Positions 19,904-29,449 of a DNA stretch of 64,000 nucleotides are shown here, piece after piece. The notes below the pieces were generated by a model that saw nothing but the letters and a program-made list of their open reading frames with translations, was not told the origin of the DNA and did not search any database. The stretch covers positions 310,001 to 374,000 of the forward strand of contig JAVTVY010006840.1 in NCBI GenBank assembly GCA_036873755.1, given 5' to 3'. This DNA is from Hanleya hanleyi. Its lineage: Eukaryota; Mollusca; Polyplacophora; Lepidopleurida; Hanleyidae. The position numbers and the translations under genes were made by a program. Position 1 is the first letter of the stretch. Each line of letters opens with the position of its first letter.

Positions 19904-21201
19904 ATGTCCTTGATCCACCCCTCCACCAACAGTGAATTTTATTTGTGGACCGTCCCAACCACACAGACCAGTGCCGAACAAGGATTATGGGTGGAGCATC
20001 TCCCGCTCTCCAGCATCAACGAAACAGGGCCCATCGAGTTCACCATCAGTAATGCGGATACGGCCTGTGGATTTAGTCCATACATATTTGTATGTGAAAG
20101 CCAAGATCGTCAATGGAGATGGCTCCAGAATCGTCGACCAAGCAACGGTGGGCCCGACGAATCTCTGGCTGCACTCGATGTTTCAACAGGTGGATATATT
20201 TCTCAGCGACAAACTCATCAGTGACTCGACCAACACGTACCCCTCGAGCCTACATCGAGACGCTGTTGTCGCATGGACGAGAGGCTAAAAAATCTTAACT
20301 GACAGCCGCTTTATTCTACCAGGACACAGCCGAGCACATGGGCGCAGAGAACGACAATGCGGGATATAGCAAACGGAAGGCTTTGACCGCGAACGGCGTC
20401 TCGGTGGATCTCATGGGTCGACTGCATCCAGACATGTTCATGCAAGACCGGTACCTCTTGAACAAGATCCCCATCAAAATCCGACTGATACGGGCGCCTC
20501 CGACCTTCGCCTTGATGGCCACTAACGTAGACGGGCATGCAGCTGACTATAAGATTGTCATCCAAGACGCAGTCCTGTATGTCCGAAAAGTGAAACCGAA
20601 TCCAGCCGTTCAATTGGGACACCTCAAAGCCTTGGAAACAAAACCAGCCCAGTACCCTATCCGACGTGTGCAAACCAAAGTGTTCTCTGTGTCTGCTGGA
20701 AATATGAGCGCCAACAAAGAAAACCTGTTCCTGGGGGAACTACCCAAGCGATTGATCCTGGCCTGTGTGGAAAATACCAGTTTCAGCGGAGCCTACCCAG
20801 AGAATCCGTTTGACTTTAAACATTTCGGCATCAATTTTGTGGCCCTGCATGTGGATGGACAACAGGTGCCAGCCACGGCCTTAACACCGAACTTTGGGCG
20901 CGCGAATTTCATTCGAGCCTATCAGAGCCTGTTTACAGCCACCGGTCAAATCAACCAGGACGAAGGGAATATGATCAGTCGGGAGGACTACGCGAACGGA
21001 TACACGTTGTTCTGTTTCGATCTGAACCCCACCTTAGAGAACGACCATCAGCTGGCCCTGGCCAAGCAAGGCAACTTACGGTTGGAAATCCACTTTGCAC
21101 GAGCCCTGGCGACCACCGTCAATGTGATCTGCTACGCCGAGTTTGACAACATCATTCAAGTGGATAAGGCGCGCAACGTCCTGTGTGACTTCTCCACCTA
21201 A
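19904..21201 (+). pseudogene. Hexon-like double-jelly-roll major capsid protein, three breaks
   Basis: ATG at 19904, 2 bp after the previous stop. Matching peptide passes through three frames: 19904 to about 20070 (SEFYLWTVPTTQTSAEQGLW, GPIEFTIS), about 20070-20245 (HTYLYVKAKIVNGDG, PTNLWLHSMFQQVDIFLSDK), then to 21201 in the third frame with a TAA at 20296-20298. From 20338 the frame is clean for 287 residues, including LHPDMFMQDRYLLNK, GYTLFCFDLNP and EIHFARALATTVNVICYAEF. About 430 codons in total, a plausible length for a Polinton/adintovirus major capsid protein. Two frameshifts plus one stop lie within 230 bp of the 5' half. Confidence 0.9.
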
Positions 21202-21202
21202 C

Positions 21203-21751
21203 ATGGATACAGACCAGATAACCACCGTGCTGGAGAATGACCCAGAGATACGTATGGTCTTTCAAGGGATGTTCGCCCGAGATGTGTTCCCATTAGACCG
21301 TATGTATCCTGCTGCTTACGTTCTCAACACGGACCCGATGGATCGGCCCAGTGAACATTGGGTGGACGTGTACTTGACAGAACAGCAGGGCGAATACTTT
21401 GACCCGTACGGCCTGCCACCCCTCCATCGCGATTTAACATACTTCATGGATCAAGGCACAGAGACATGGTGTTGGAACAGTCAAACGTTGCAAAGCCTGA
21501 CCAGTAGCGTGTGCGGACAATATTGCTTGTTTTACCTGTACCATCGATGCCGGGGAAGAATCTTATCTACCATCGTACAGATGTTTGACGAGTACCCCAA
21601 GGCCGAGGTCCGCGATGTACTCGTATATGACTGGGCCGCCCATCATTTCAATGTACAAGCCCCCACCAAAAAACCCGTCTTGTGTGTTTTCTATATGAGC
21701 ATAATGCATGAAACTGGCTTTGAACACCGTATTAGCCAATCAGTGGCCTAG
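21203..21751 (+). CDS. Adenovirus-type cysteine protease (maturation protease)
   Basis: ATG at 21203, directly after the capsid stop; 182 residues, intact. Catalytic residues read in order: His52 in SEHWVDVYL, acidic Asp67 in GEYFDPYGLP, Gln97 in QSLTSSV as the oxyanion residue, and Cys104 in SVCGQYCLFYLYHRC. This is the clan CE arrangement of adenain and the Polinton proteases, which cleave capsid precursors during maturation. Length is close to the roughly 200 residues of adenain. The last ~20 residues (after VLCVFYMSI) may not be original. It is the last gene of the cluster and the best preserved enzyme in the element. Confidence 0.85.
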   Translation: MDTDQITTVLENDPEIRMVFQGMFARDVFPLDRMYPAAYVLNTDPMDRPSEHWVDVYLTEQQGEYFDPYGLPPLHRDLTYFMDQGTETWCWNSQTLQSLTSSVCGQYCLFYLYHRCRGRILSTIVQMFDEYPKAEVRDVLVYDWAAHHFNVQAPTKKPVLCVFYMSIMHETGFEHRISQSVA

Positions 21752-22077
21752 AATGGGGCCAAAGGTAACCCATCCATGTCCAGAAAACATTACCCGGATG
21801 TATAAGAACCTGGATGTAGGCGCGGAAGTAGGCGAAAGCATTCTAGTACCCGGATGGAGGCGCAGACGTGAGCGAAATTCTAGTACCCGTCCATTGGTTC
21901 TTTTATCGATCGCTCATTGGTTCATTTTCTCGACCGCTGATTGGTCCAAATGGAACTGCCCATCCTTTCCAGGTTAATTTACAATCCCCTTTTTGGGTTC
22001 AAGCTCTGTATATCGATGCCGCAACATCGTTGCCGAGCATTGCCGAAAGGGAGACCTTTGACCTTCTGACTTGGATG

Positions 22078-22090
22078 TGACCTTTGACCT
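22078..22090 (+). promoter_or_regulatory. Perfect DR1 nuclear-receptor-like site
   Basis: TGACCTTTGACCT is the complement of two AGGTCA half-sites spaced by one base, the consensus of HNF4/RXR-type receptors. A near copy (AGACCTTTGACCT) lies 25 bp upstream. Function here is not shown. Confidence 0.35.
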
Positions 22091-22134
22091 TTTGACCCGA
22101 CATTCACCCGCGCACTTCCGGTGATGACGCGTAC

Positions 22135-22245
22135 TTCCGGATAACCCGCGCGCGCGCGTGCGGCCGGAGAACCCGCGCGCGCGCGCTGCGGCCGGAGTAA
22201 CCCGCTCGCGCGCTGCGGCCGGGGCGGCCCGGGCCGGGCCGGGAA
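22135..22245. repeat. CpG-dense (CG)n tandem repeat
   Basis: Three copies of ACCCGCGCGCGCG...TGCGGCCGG, about 27-35 bp each, then a GGCC-rich run. An extreme CpG island in AT-rich surroundings, able in principle to form Z-DNA. Confidence 0.75.
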
Positions 22246-22400
22246 AACCCCCACAGACAGGTCAGTACATGCATTCCTATCATGTTCCCAGGTCACACCC
22301 CATTCACACAGACCCTCATGCATACCCGGATGCAGGCGCAGACGTCAGCGAAATTCTGGCGGGAAAACCCCCACAGACAGGTCAGTACATGTCCTATCAT
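22243..22400 (+). repeat. CACAGACAGGTCAGTACAT repeat, two copies
   Basis: Copies near 22251 and 22370, both preceded by GGGAAAACCCC and followed by CCTATCATGTTCC. Further copies are near 13491, 24059, 24171 and 24267. Confidence 0.8.
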
Positions 22401-22469
22401 GTTCCAAGGTCACGCCCCATTCACCCAAACCGGAAGTGACCTCATACCCCTAATTTTACATGCACCCAT

Positions 22470-23520
22470 CCATGACTGGATGCCCCTTCACGAATGCTTC
22501 ACTTTGATACCTCACTCGACTCCATCGGCCCATTCGTTGCCCACCTAGACCGCAAAAACGTCTATTTCCACACCCGTTTCCCACAATTCCCTGTCTGCGC
22601 ATGCGCAGAATGTGGACAACGACCGAGACACTACTCCAGGCGGTTGCTCCCTCACATATGCTTCACATGGATACCTCACTCGACTCCATCGGCCCATTAG
22701 TGGCTCGCCTAGGCCCCAAAACGTCTATTTCCATACACTTTCTCTACTGCGCATGCGCAAAATTACGTCAGTTCCACGTCACACCCAACCCGTTGGAGAC
22801 TTCCTCACGTATGCTTTACATTGATACCTCACTCGATCCAATCGGCCCACTAGTGGCCCACCTAAACCCCAACACGTCTATTTCTATACTACGGCCAGAC
22901 TGCGCATGCGCAGACTATTGACAACGAACGACACACTAGCCAGGCGGATGCTCCCTCACGACAGCTTCAAAATAAGACCTCATACGACACCATAGGATCA
23001 TTAGGGGCTCACCTAAACCCTAAAACGTCTATTTCCACACCCTTTTCCCAGAGTTCCCTGTCTGCGCATGCGCAGACTGTTGACAACGGCCGAGACACTA
23101 GTCCAGTCGGATGCCCCCTCACATATGCTTCACATTGATACCTCACTCAACTCCATCGGCTCATTAGTGGCTCACCTAGATCCCAAATCGTCTATTTTCA
23201 TACCCTTTGTCTATTGCCCATGCGCAGAATGACGATATTCAGACCTCACATCCACCCAGTGGGATGCCCCCTCACATAGGCTTCACATTGATACCTCACT
23301 CGACCCGATCGGTCCATTAGTGGCCCACCTAGACCCCAACACGGCTATTTCCATACCCTTTGTCTACCGCGCATGCGTAGAATGACGATATTTCAACCCC
23401 ACACCCAGCCCGTCGGATGCGCCTTCACGAATGCTTCACATTGATACCTCATACGACTCCATCGACCCACTAGTGGCCCACCTAGACCCCAAAACGTCTA
23501 TTTCCATACACTTTGTCTAT
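22470..23520 (-). repeat. Right subterminal array, ~152-160 bp units
   Basis: About seven units containing TTGATACCTCACTCGACTCC, CCACCTAGACCCCAAAACGT and the palindrome TGCGCATGCGCA (exact at 22596, 22748, 22901 and 23063; degenerate at about 23217 and 23369). It is the reverse complement of the left array, so the two form inverted repeats more than 1 kb long that flank the viral genes. Confidence 0.9.
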
Positions 23521-23600
23521 AGATTTAATATGCATTCCTAGTACCCGTCCTCTGCATGGCAGAACTGTACAACCCAGAACAAGTCTGGACATGCCTTGAT

Positions 23601-24015
23601 CTCGGGGAGCCAGGTGTTCGGCACGTGAGCTCACTCACGCAGACGCCAGATCAGGTGTTCACGGCAACATTGTAGCGAACGTGCAACATTGTCGCAATTC
23701 GGGGAGCCAGGTGTTCGGCACGTGAGCTCACTCACGCAGACGCCAGACCAGGTGTTCACGGCAACATTGTAGCGAACGTGTAACATTGTCGCAATTCGGG
23801 GAGCCAGGTGTTCGGCACGTGAACTCACTCACGCAGACGCCAGACCAGGTGTTCACGGCAACATTGTAGCGAACGTGCAACATTGTCGCAATTCGGGGAG
23901 CCAGGTGTTCGGCACGTGAACTCACTCACGCAGACGACAGACCAGGTGTTCACCGCAACTTTGTAGCGAACGTGCAACAATGTTGCAATTCGGGGAGCCA
24001 GGTGTTCGGCACGTG
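23601..24015 (+). repeat. 97-bp tandem repeat, about 4.3 copies
   Basis: Units start with TCGGGGAGCCAGGTGTTCGG at about 23601, 23698, 23795, 23892 and 23989 and are over 90% alike. Each contains CACGTGA and ACTCACGCAGACG. Minus-strand open frames across it are artefacts. Confidence 0.9.
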
Positions 24016-24044
24016 ACAACCCCAAGCAGACGACAGCGAAATTC

Positions 24045-24525
24045 TGGCGGGAAAACCCCCACAGACAGGTCAGTACATGGCCTATCATGTTCTGAAGATG
24101 GTGGACCTCACCGAAAAGACACGGACGTCACCGAAAAGACACGGAGGTAAACGACATTGTGGAAAAATCCCACAGACAGGTCAGTACATGTTCTGAAGAT
24201 GGCGGATTTCACCGAAAAGACACGGACGTACCCGAAAAGACACGGTGAACGACATTGTGGAAAAACCCCACAGACAGGTCAGTACATATCCTATCATGTT
24301 CCCAGGTCACGCTCCATTCACCCAGACCGGAAGTGACGTCATACGGGACTGGTGGCGCCCCCTGGCGGAAAAAGGGGAACCAAGAGTTACCTCCCTGGAA
24401 AAGTAGACTTGTGCCGTCCTTTACCTACTACTACGGTGGTTCCCTCCGGGTACTCCGGCTTCCTCTGCCAACCAAACTGGCTGTCGCGATATGAGTGAAA
24501 TAAACTTGTGTGACATTAAAAAAAA
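24045..24525 (+). repeat. Right-hand GAAAAGACACGG / CACAGACAGG repeats ending in AATAAA and poly(A)
   Basis: Two to three copies of the direct repeat also seen at 13.38-13.52 kb, then ACCGGAAGTGACGTCA (ETS-like plus CRE-like) near 24327, GCGCCCCCTGGCGG near 24355, AATAAA at 24499 and an A8 run at about 24518. The end resembles the 3' end of a retroposed transcript. Confidence 0.55.
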
Positions 24526-24569
24526 TCCCCCCTCCCACACCGTTATTGTCAAATTTTAAAAAATGTGAG

Positions 24570-24795
24570 CTTAATATAGAAACAATGTTAAAACTCATTG
24601 ATATAAATTTTGAAAGTGTTGAAAGTGTTTTGAACTATGTATGTGCAGTTTGGGTGGTTCACTTGGGGAAAGATATTGAGGCTGTTCATATTAAATCCTG
24701 TGAGCGAATATTGGTACTAAGAAAAATGCTACAAATGCAATTTTCTGCTGTTTTTCTATACCCCGAAACAGCAGTATATGTAAGATCATAAGATA
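24570..24795 (+). pseudogene. Retrotransposon reverse transcriptase tail fragment
   Basis: A short frame contains CAVWVVHLGKDIEAVHIKSC, ERILVLRKMLQ and LYPETAVYVRS. This resembles the segment after the catalytic palm in some non-LTR elements (pattern: plasmid-like W, then EAVHIKSC.RIL). Heavily decayed; tentative. Confidence 0.4.
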
Positions 24796-25589
24796 TTTTC
24801 CCCTTGAAGTAACTTACTTCATTTCTGCAGCTAAATATCGATCTTATGAAAAATATAGTGTGGTAACAATTATTTGCCGATTTATTGCGTTCCGAAAGAT
24901 AAATTCCCCTTGCAATATGTTCAAGGTAAAGGCCAGGGGCTACCTACTGTCCATATTACCTAGGTGATATAATACCACACCTGGACAAAGATCTTGCTTT
25001 CTGGGGTCAGATATACGTAAATTGCAATAAAGAGATATACGTAAATTCCAATAAAGAACTGATTTGTGCGGGGAACCATGTGGTATTACCTCTTAACTAT
25101 TACTTGGATATCCGAACAGAAGTGACGGGGCGGTTAATCGGATCCAATCGAGTATGCAATATGCTAGAGAAGAACGATTGTTGTGCTCTGCTTTATCAGA
25201 TCAATGGAGACCGTTCCTTATAGGAATATATTTTCCCGATCTATCGGTAACTTACGCACCGGTACACAATAACGCTAACGGGTCTTGGCATTAATGTTTT
25301 TGATGATATCTCGGAAGTCGGGCTACCCAGGCCGCCAGGATATACCTAGTACCTACACTGTGAGAGACAGTTACAGGCAATGTGGTCATGAATGCACGTA
25401 GCAAGCTTCTAGTTGAAAGAGCTTGGTGTAATTATTTCATCCTCGGTTCTAATAGCTTTCTATACCGCCATGGGCACCCAAGATTTACTAAATGTCAATA
25501 ATTTCTTGACAGTATTGTTTCCTCTAATGAGGACCTATAACTCCTCCTTAATCTTCTGGAAGATCTTTCGGATTCAAGAAAGAAGGTAT

Positions 25590-25970
25590 CCTGACATAAC
25601 CAAACCACGAGTTTCAAGACCATCAAGGTGTTCATATGAACAGTCACAATCAAAGCGTGACTGAGATACATCATACTCTAGATAAAGACTTCACAACAAA
25701 AATCATATGGATTAAGAATACTGATCAGCCATACGGATTTGATATTTTGGGAACATCATGTCTTGTAGACCGCTTCTCTCTTGCAGGAAACTAGCCTATT
25801 TTTATGTGTACCATGCTCTGTTGTTTTTGTTTTTTAACTTGGTGCTGATTCTTTTATAGGAATTGAGCCTTTGGATTATGCACGCAGTAATTCTTTAATG
25901 GACGACGACTGATTATTGAATGGCGGACTAGAAATTTGTATTGTATTCCGTTAATTAAATCCAATGCAAC
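25590..25970 (+). repeat. Dispersed repeat R (copy 1)
   Basis: Shares CAATCAAAGCGTGACTGAGA, TTGACCGCTTCTCTCTTGCA-like and TTCTTTAATGGACGACG blocks with copies at 34.93-35.16, 40.20-40.42, 43.60-44.11, 58.88-59.36 and 59.37-59.84 kb. Non-coding. Confidence 0.7.
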
Positions 25971-26415
25971 ATCCTGGAGTATAGCTGCCCTACTCAAGTG
26001 AAGGGTTCTATAGTCCACACAGTGATGAGAAGGAGTATCAGAGTGTAAATGTAATGGACGGTAAATGAGAACAAAGCCTGTATATATTCTGGGGCCCCCA
26101 AGAAATATTATCACCTCATTGTTTAACCTACTGGCAAAACATGGGATGGATGTTTCCTTCTGTCCTGTCGGACCTCATTATTTAGCGGAATAGTTGGGAG
26201 AATGGATATGAAGTCTGCATGTTCTCTTCAACAAGTCGGCGATCTCATTAGTTTTTACTAGACGTTTTGGCTCATTTTCCATGGTGTGTTCTGGAAAGGA
26301 AAATACACGTTAAACTCTGTATCTGAAATAAATTTGTAGCGATGTTTACACCAATGATTTTGTGGCTAGTCTTTGTTGTAAAAGAGCTGGCTGCCAAGAA
26401 AGCGGCTCAAACAGC

Positions 26416-26487
26416 GTACTCCAGAAAAGCGCGTTGTGCGGTGAAGAGGCACCTGACCTTACCGTACAGCGCACTATTCTGGAGTAT
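26416..26487. repeat. Small hairpin
   Basis: GTACTCCAGAAAAGCGCGTT faces its imperfect complement (AGCGCACTATTCTGGAGTAT) across 18 bp. Confidence 0.6.
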
Positions 26488-27267
26488 GTTGTCACATAGT
26501 GGGTTCTCTTATTTTTAATTGGGATGTTCCTTTTCTGTGAAGTGGAAAATCGCTAGTTTTCATACAATTAATGTTGTATGAGTTTTCTCGTCGTTTATTC
26601 AGAACGGCTCCTCAAGTTCTAAAATTATTCTCATCATGAAACGTATAAATTCCCGTAATTCAGGGAATTCGTTACTTTTCGTTCAGGGTCAGACGCGACC
26701 TCATAATTTGGTAATAAAGTCACATTGACATTTGTAAATGTGGACCGGCTCCCTGTGCAAGATGTAGCAAGCGAACAAAAATTCCTAACGGGCTACATTT
26801 AATTCTACACCCATATTCGGTTGAAAGTCATTGTTGAAAGCCAAAGATTTCCCTCGCAACTTCTCATGATATAGCAAATGCTGCTAAGCGAGATGGGTTT
26901 ACGTCATACACGGATACTCGGTCGCAGAGAACAATTAGAGTGTGGTGGAGAAATGACTGAGCGCTGCTAGCAGAGAAAGATATTTCTATCTGTCCCTTGT
27001 TTATATGTCTGCAAGCTTGTGTGCAAGCCATTGTCCTACAAAACGGACCTGTGTACACAACATCAAAATGTACTGACGAGAAGTGCAGTTCATGCCACGT
27101 ATCCTATTTCTATTGGGGAATATCTACAATATCTTGTACTACACACTAAACAAACGTGTTCCACTTTAGGGCAAAGGCAATCTAAGAGCTTTTGAACACT
27201 TTTGGTGTTGTCGAATGAATAAGGACAGCGAAGTTAATCTGTACATTTAGTCGTATTCTGAACGTTA

Positions 27268-28672
27268 ACATTGGTGTTCAAATTGTAATGGTCCCACACC
27301 AGAATACTATACAAGGTGTTCAAATTGTAATGGTCCCACACCAGAATACTATACAAGGTGTTCAAATTGTAATGGTCCCACACCAGAATACTATACAAGG
27401 TGTTCAAATTGTAATGGTCCCAAACCAGAATACTATACAAGGTGTTCAAATTGTAATGGTCCCACACCAGAATACTATACAAGGTGTTCAAATTGTAATG
27501 GTCCCACACCAGAATACTATACAAGGTGAACATTGGTGTTCAAATTGTAATGGTCCCACACCAGAATACTATACAAGGTGAACATTGGTGTTCACAAGTA
27601 ATGGTCCCACACCAGAATACTATACAAGGTGAACATTGGTGTTCAAATTGTAATGGTCCCACACCAGAATACTATACAAGGTGAACATTGGTGTTCAAAT
27701 TGTAATGGTCCCACACCAGAATACTATACAAGGTGAACATTGGTGTTCAAATTGTAATGGTCCCACACCAGAATACTATACAAGGTGAACATTGGTGTTC
27801 AAATTGTAATGGTCCCACACCAGAATACTATACAAGGTGAACATTGGTGTTCAAATTGTAATGGTCCCACACCAGAATACTATACAAGGTGAACATTGGT
27901 GTTCAAATTGTAATGGTCCCACACCAGAATACTATACAAGGTGAGCATTGGTGTTCAAATTGTAATGGTCCCACACCAGAATACTATACAAGGTGAACAT
28001 TGGTGTTCAAATTGTAATGGTCCCACACCAGAATACTATACAAGGTGAACATTGGTGTTCAAATTGTAATGGTCCCACACCAGAATACTATACAAGGTGA
28101 ACATTGGTGTTCAAATTGTAATGGTCCCACACCAGAATACTATACAAGGTGAACATTGGTGTTCAAATTGTAATGGTCCCACACCAGAATACTATATACA
28201 AGGTGAACATTGGTGTTCAAATTGTAATGGTCCCACACCAGAATACTATACAAGGTGAACATTGGTGTTCAAATTGTAATGGTCCCACACCAGAATACTA
28301 TACAAGGTGAACATTGGTGTTCAAATTGTAATGGTCCCACACCAGAATACTATACAAGGTGAACATTGGTGTTCAAATTGTAATGGTCCCACACCAGAAT
28401 ACTATACAAGGTGAACATTGGTGTTCAAATTGTAATGGTCCCACACCAGAATACTATACAAGGTGAACATTGGTGTTCAAATTGTAATGGTCCCACACCA
28501 GAATACTATACAAGGTGAACATTGGTGTTCAAATTGTAATGGTCCCACACCAGAATACTATACAAGGTGAACATTGGTGTTCAAATTGTAATGGTCCCAC
28601 ACCAGAATACTATACAAGGTGAACATTGGTGTTCAAATTGTAATGGTCCCACACCAGAATACCAAACAAGGT
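27268..28672. repeat. 52-bp minisatellite with a 42-bp subfamily
   Basis: About 28 near-identical copies. The first six or so units are 42 bp; later ones carry the 10 bp GAACATTGGT between units, making 52 bp. The 42-bp form is a multiple of three, so it keeps frames open on both strands (VQIVMVPHQNTIQG and LYSILVWDHYNLNT repeats), but these are not genes. Very low divergence indicates recent expansion. Confidence 0.95.
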
Positions 28673-29449
28673 GTTTCAGTTTAGAAGGCCAGAAGATGTT
28701 CCATTGTAACAGTTTTAGAGCACCCTTTTGGTGTTCTTGAGTAACTAAGAACACCAATGTTCAAAATTGAATTTTTCAGTCCGAATGTGCACACTGATCT
28801 TCAAATTGTATTGGTACTCAACACCAGATCCACTATTTTGAATACCCGTATTCCAGAACAAGAATAGAATAGAGTTTATTAGTTGCGTTCAAATTGGAAG
28901 CATCAATTTAGAAGTTAAGAACACCAAACTCGTCAGGCGTCCGACAACTTTAGTGTGTAATAATCCGGTGGCTAAGGTAGGGAACCAGAGTTCGGTATGG
29001 CCGGAGACACTTTCATGACAACATATGCGTGATTTGAATAATAGCATGCAATAATAATCTTTTGTTTAATCCAGAAATTTGAATTATGTTCTTGACAAGA
29101 ACTTATTGATGATGCAGCATTACAGAGTGATATTCCTGTTATGGAATCCTAGCGGCAACTCTCCACTCTTCCAGAGGAAGCTGAGGTGGTCGAGTGGTCT
29201 AGAGTTTTTGTTAGTGTTGGTGACTGGGCCATGGTGCTATATAGGCTGTTGATGGCGTATTTAAATATCATGGGATCACCCACCCACCCAGAAAGCGTGC
29301 ATTTGGTCTAACAAGTGCAATAGAAATCAAATCTGTTAATTTATTACAATATCAAGTTAATTTGGATTAAAGATTTCTATTGTTTTCCTGAAAGTCCACC
29401 TATTTCGCAAAGTGGCCATATAATCTAATGCCACTCATCCTGCTCCCCC

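Larger units (their letters stand above)
21790..22365 (+). repeat. Right non-coding segment: CCGGATG/GGCGCAGACG repeats
   Basis: No gene. ACCCGGATG..AGGCGC followed by AGCGAAATTCT recurs at about 21793, 21850 and 22325, and its second half again at 24030. Confidence 0.6.
11475..23540 (+). mobile_element. Integrated Polinton/adintovirus-like element, lacking DNA polymerase B
   Basis: About 12 kb bounded by inverted arrays of ~150-bp repeats. It carries a one-direction cluster: integrase with chromodomain, A32-type packaging ATPase, penton-like and hexon-like capsid proteins, and an adenain-like protease. That combination is diagnostic of Polintons (Mavericks) and adintoviruses. Edges are estimated from the outermost shared inverted segments, CATGCATTAAAAT near 11475 and its counterpart TAATATGCATTCC near 23526. 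The 97-bp array and CACAGACAGG repeats to 24.3 kb may belong to it. No protein-primed PolB, helicase or other replication gene is seen. Most structural genes carry stops or frameshifts, so this is an old copy. Confidence 0.85.
24925..29400 (+). repeat. Repeat block A, most diverged of three related blocks
   Basis: Short matches to blocks B and C in the same order: a GGGGCTA(C/T)CT...ATATTNCCTAGGTG start (24940/31030), TTACGCACCNGTACNCA (25253/31088), GTAGCAAGCTTCTAGTTGAAAG (25397/33284/38471), GCTGAGCGCTGC-like (26960/33568) and CTGAGGTGGTCGAGTG (29180). The retrotransposon part present in B and C is missing. A 1.4 kb tandem array has expanded inside. Confidence 0.6.

Noticed and set aside
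21790..22470. Polymerase remnant in the right non-coding segment
   Set aside because: Frames are short and repeat-derived; no PolB motif such as a YxDTD-type site could be seen.
27268..28672. CRISPR-like regular repeat array
   Set aside because: The whole unit repeats with no unique spacers, and the DNA is eukaryotic. It is a minisatellite.
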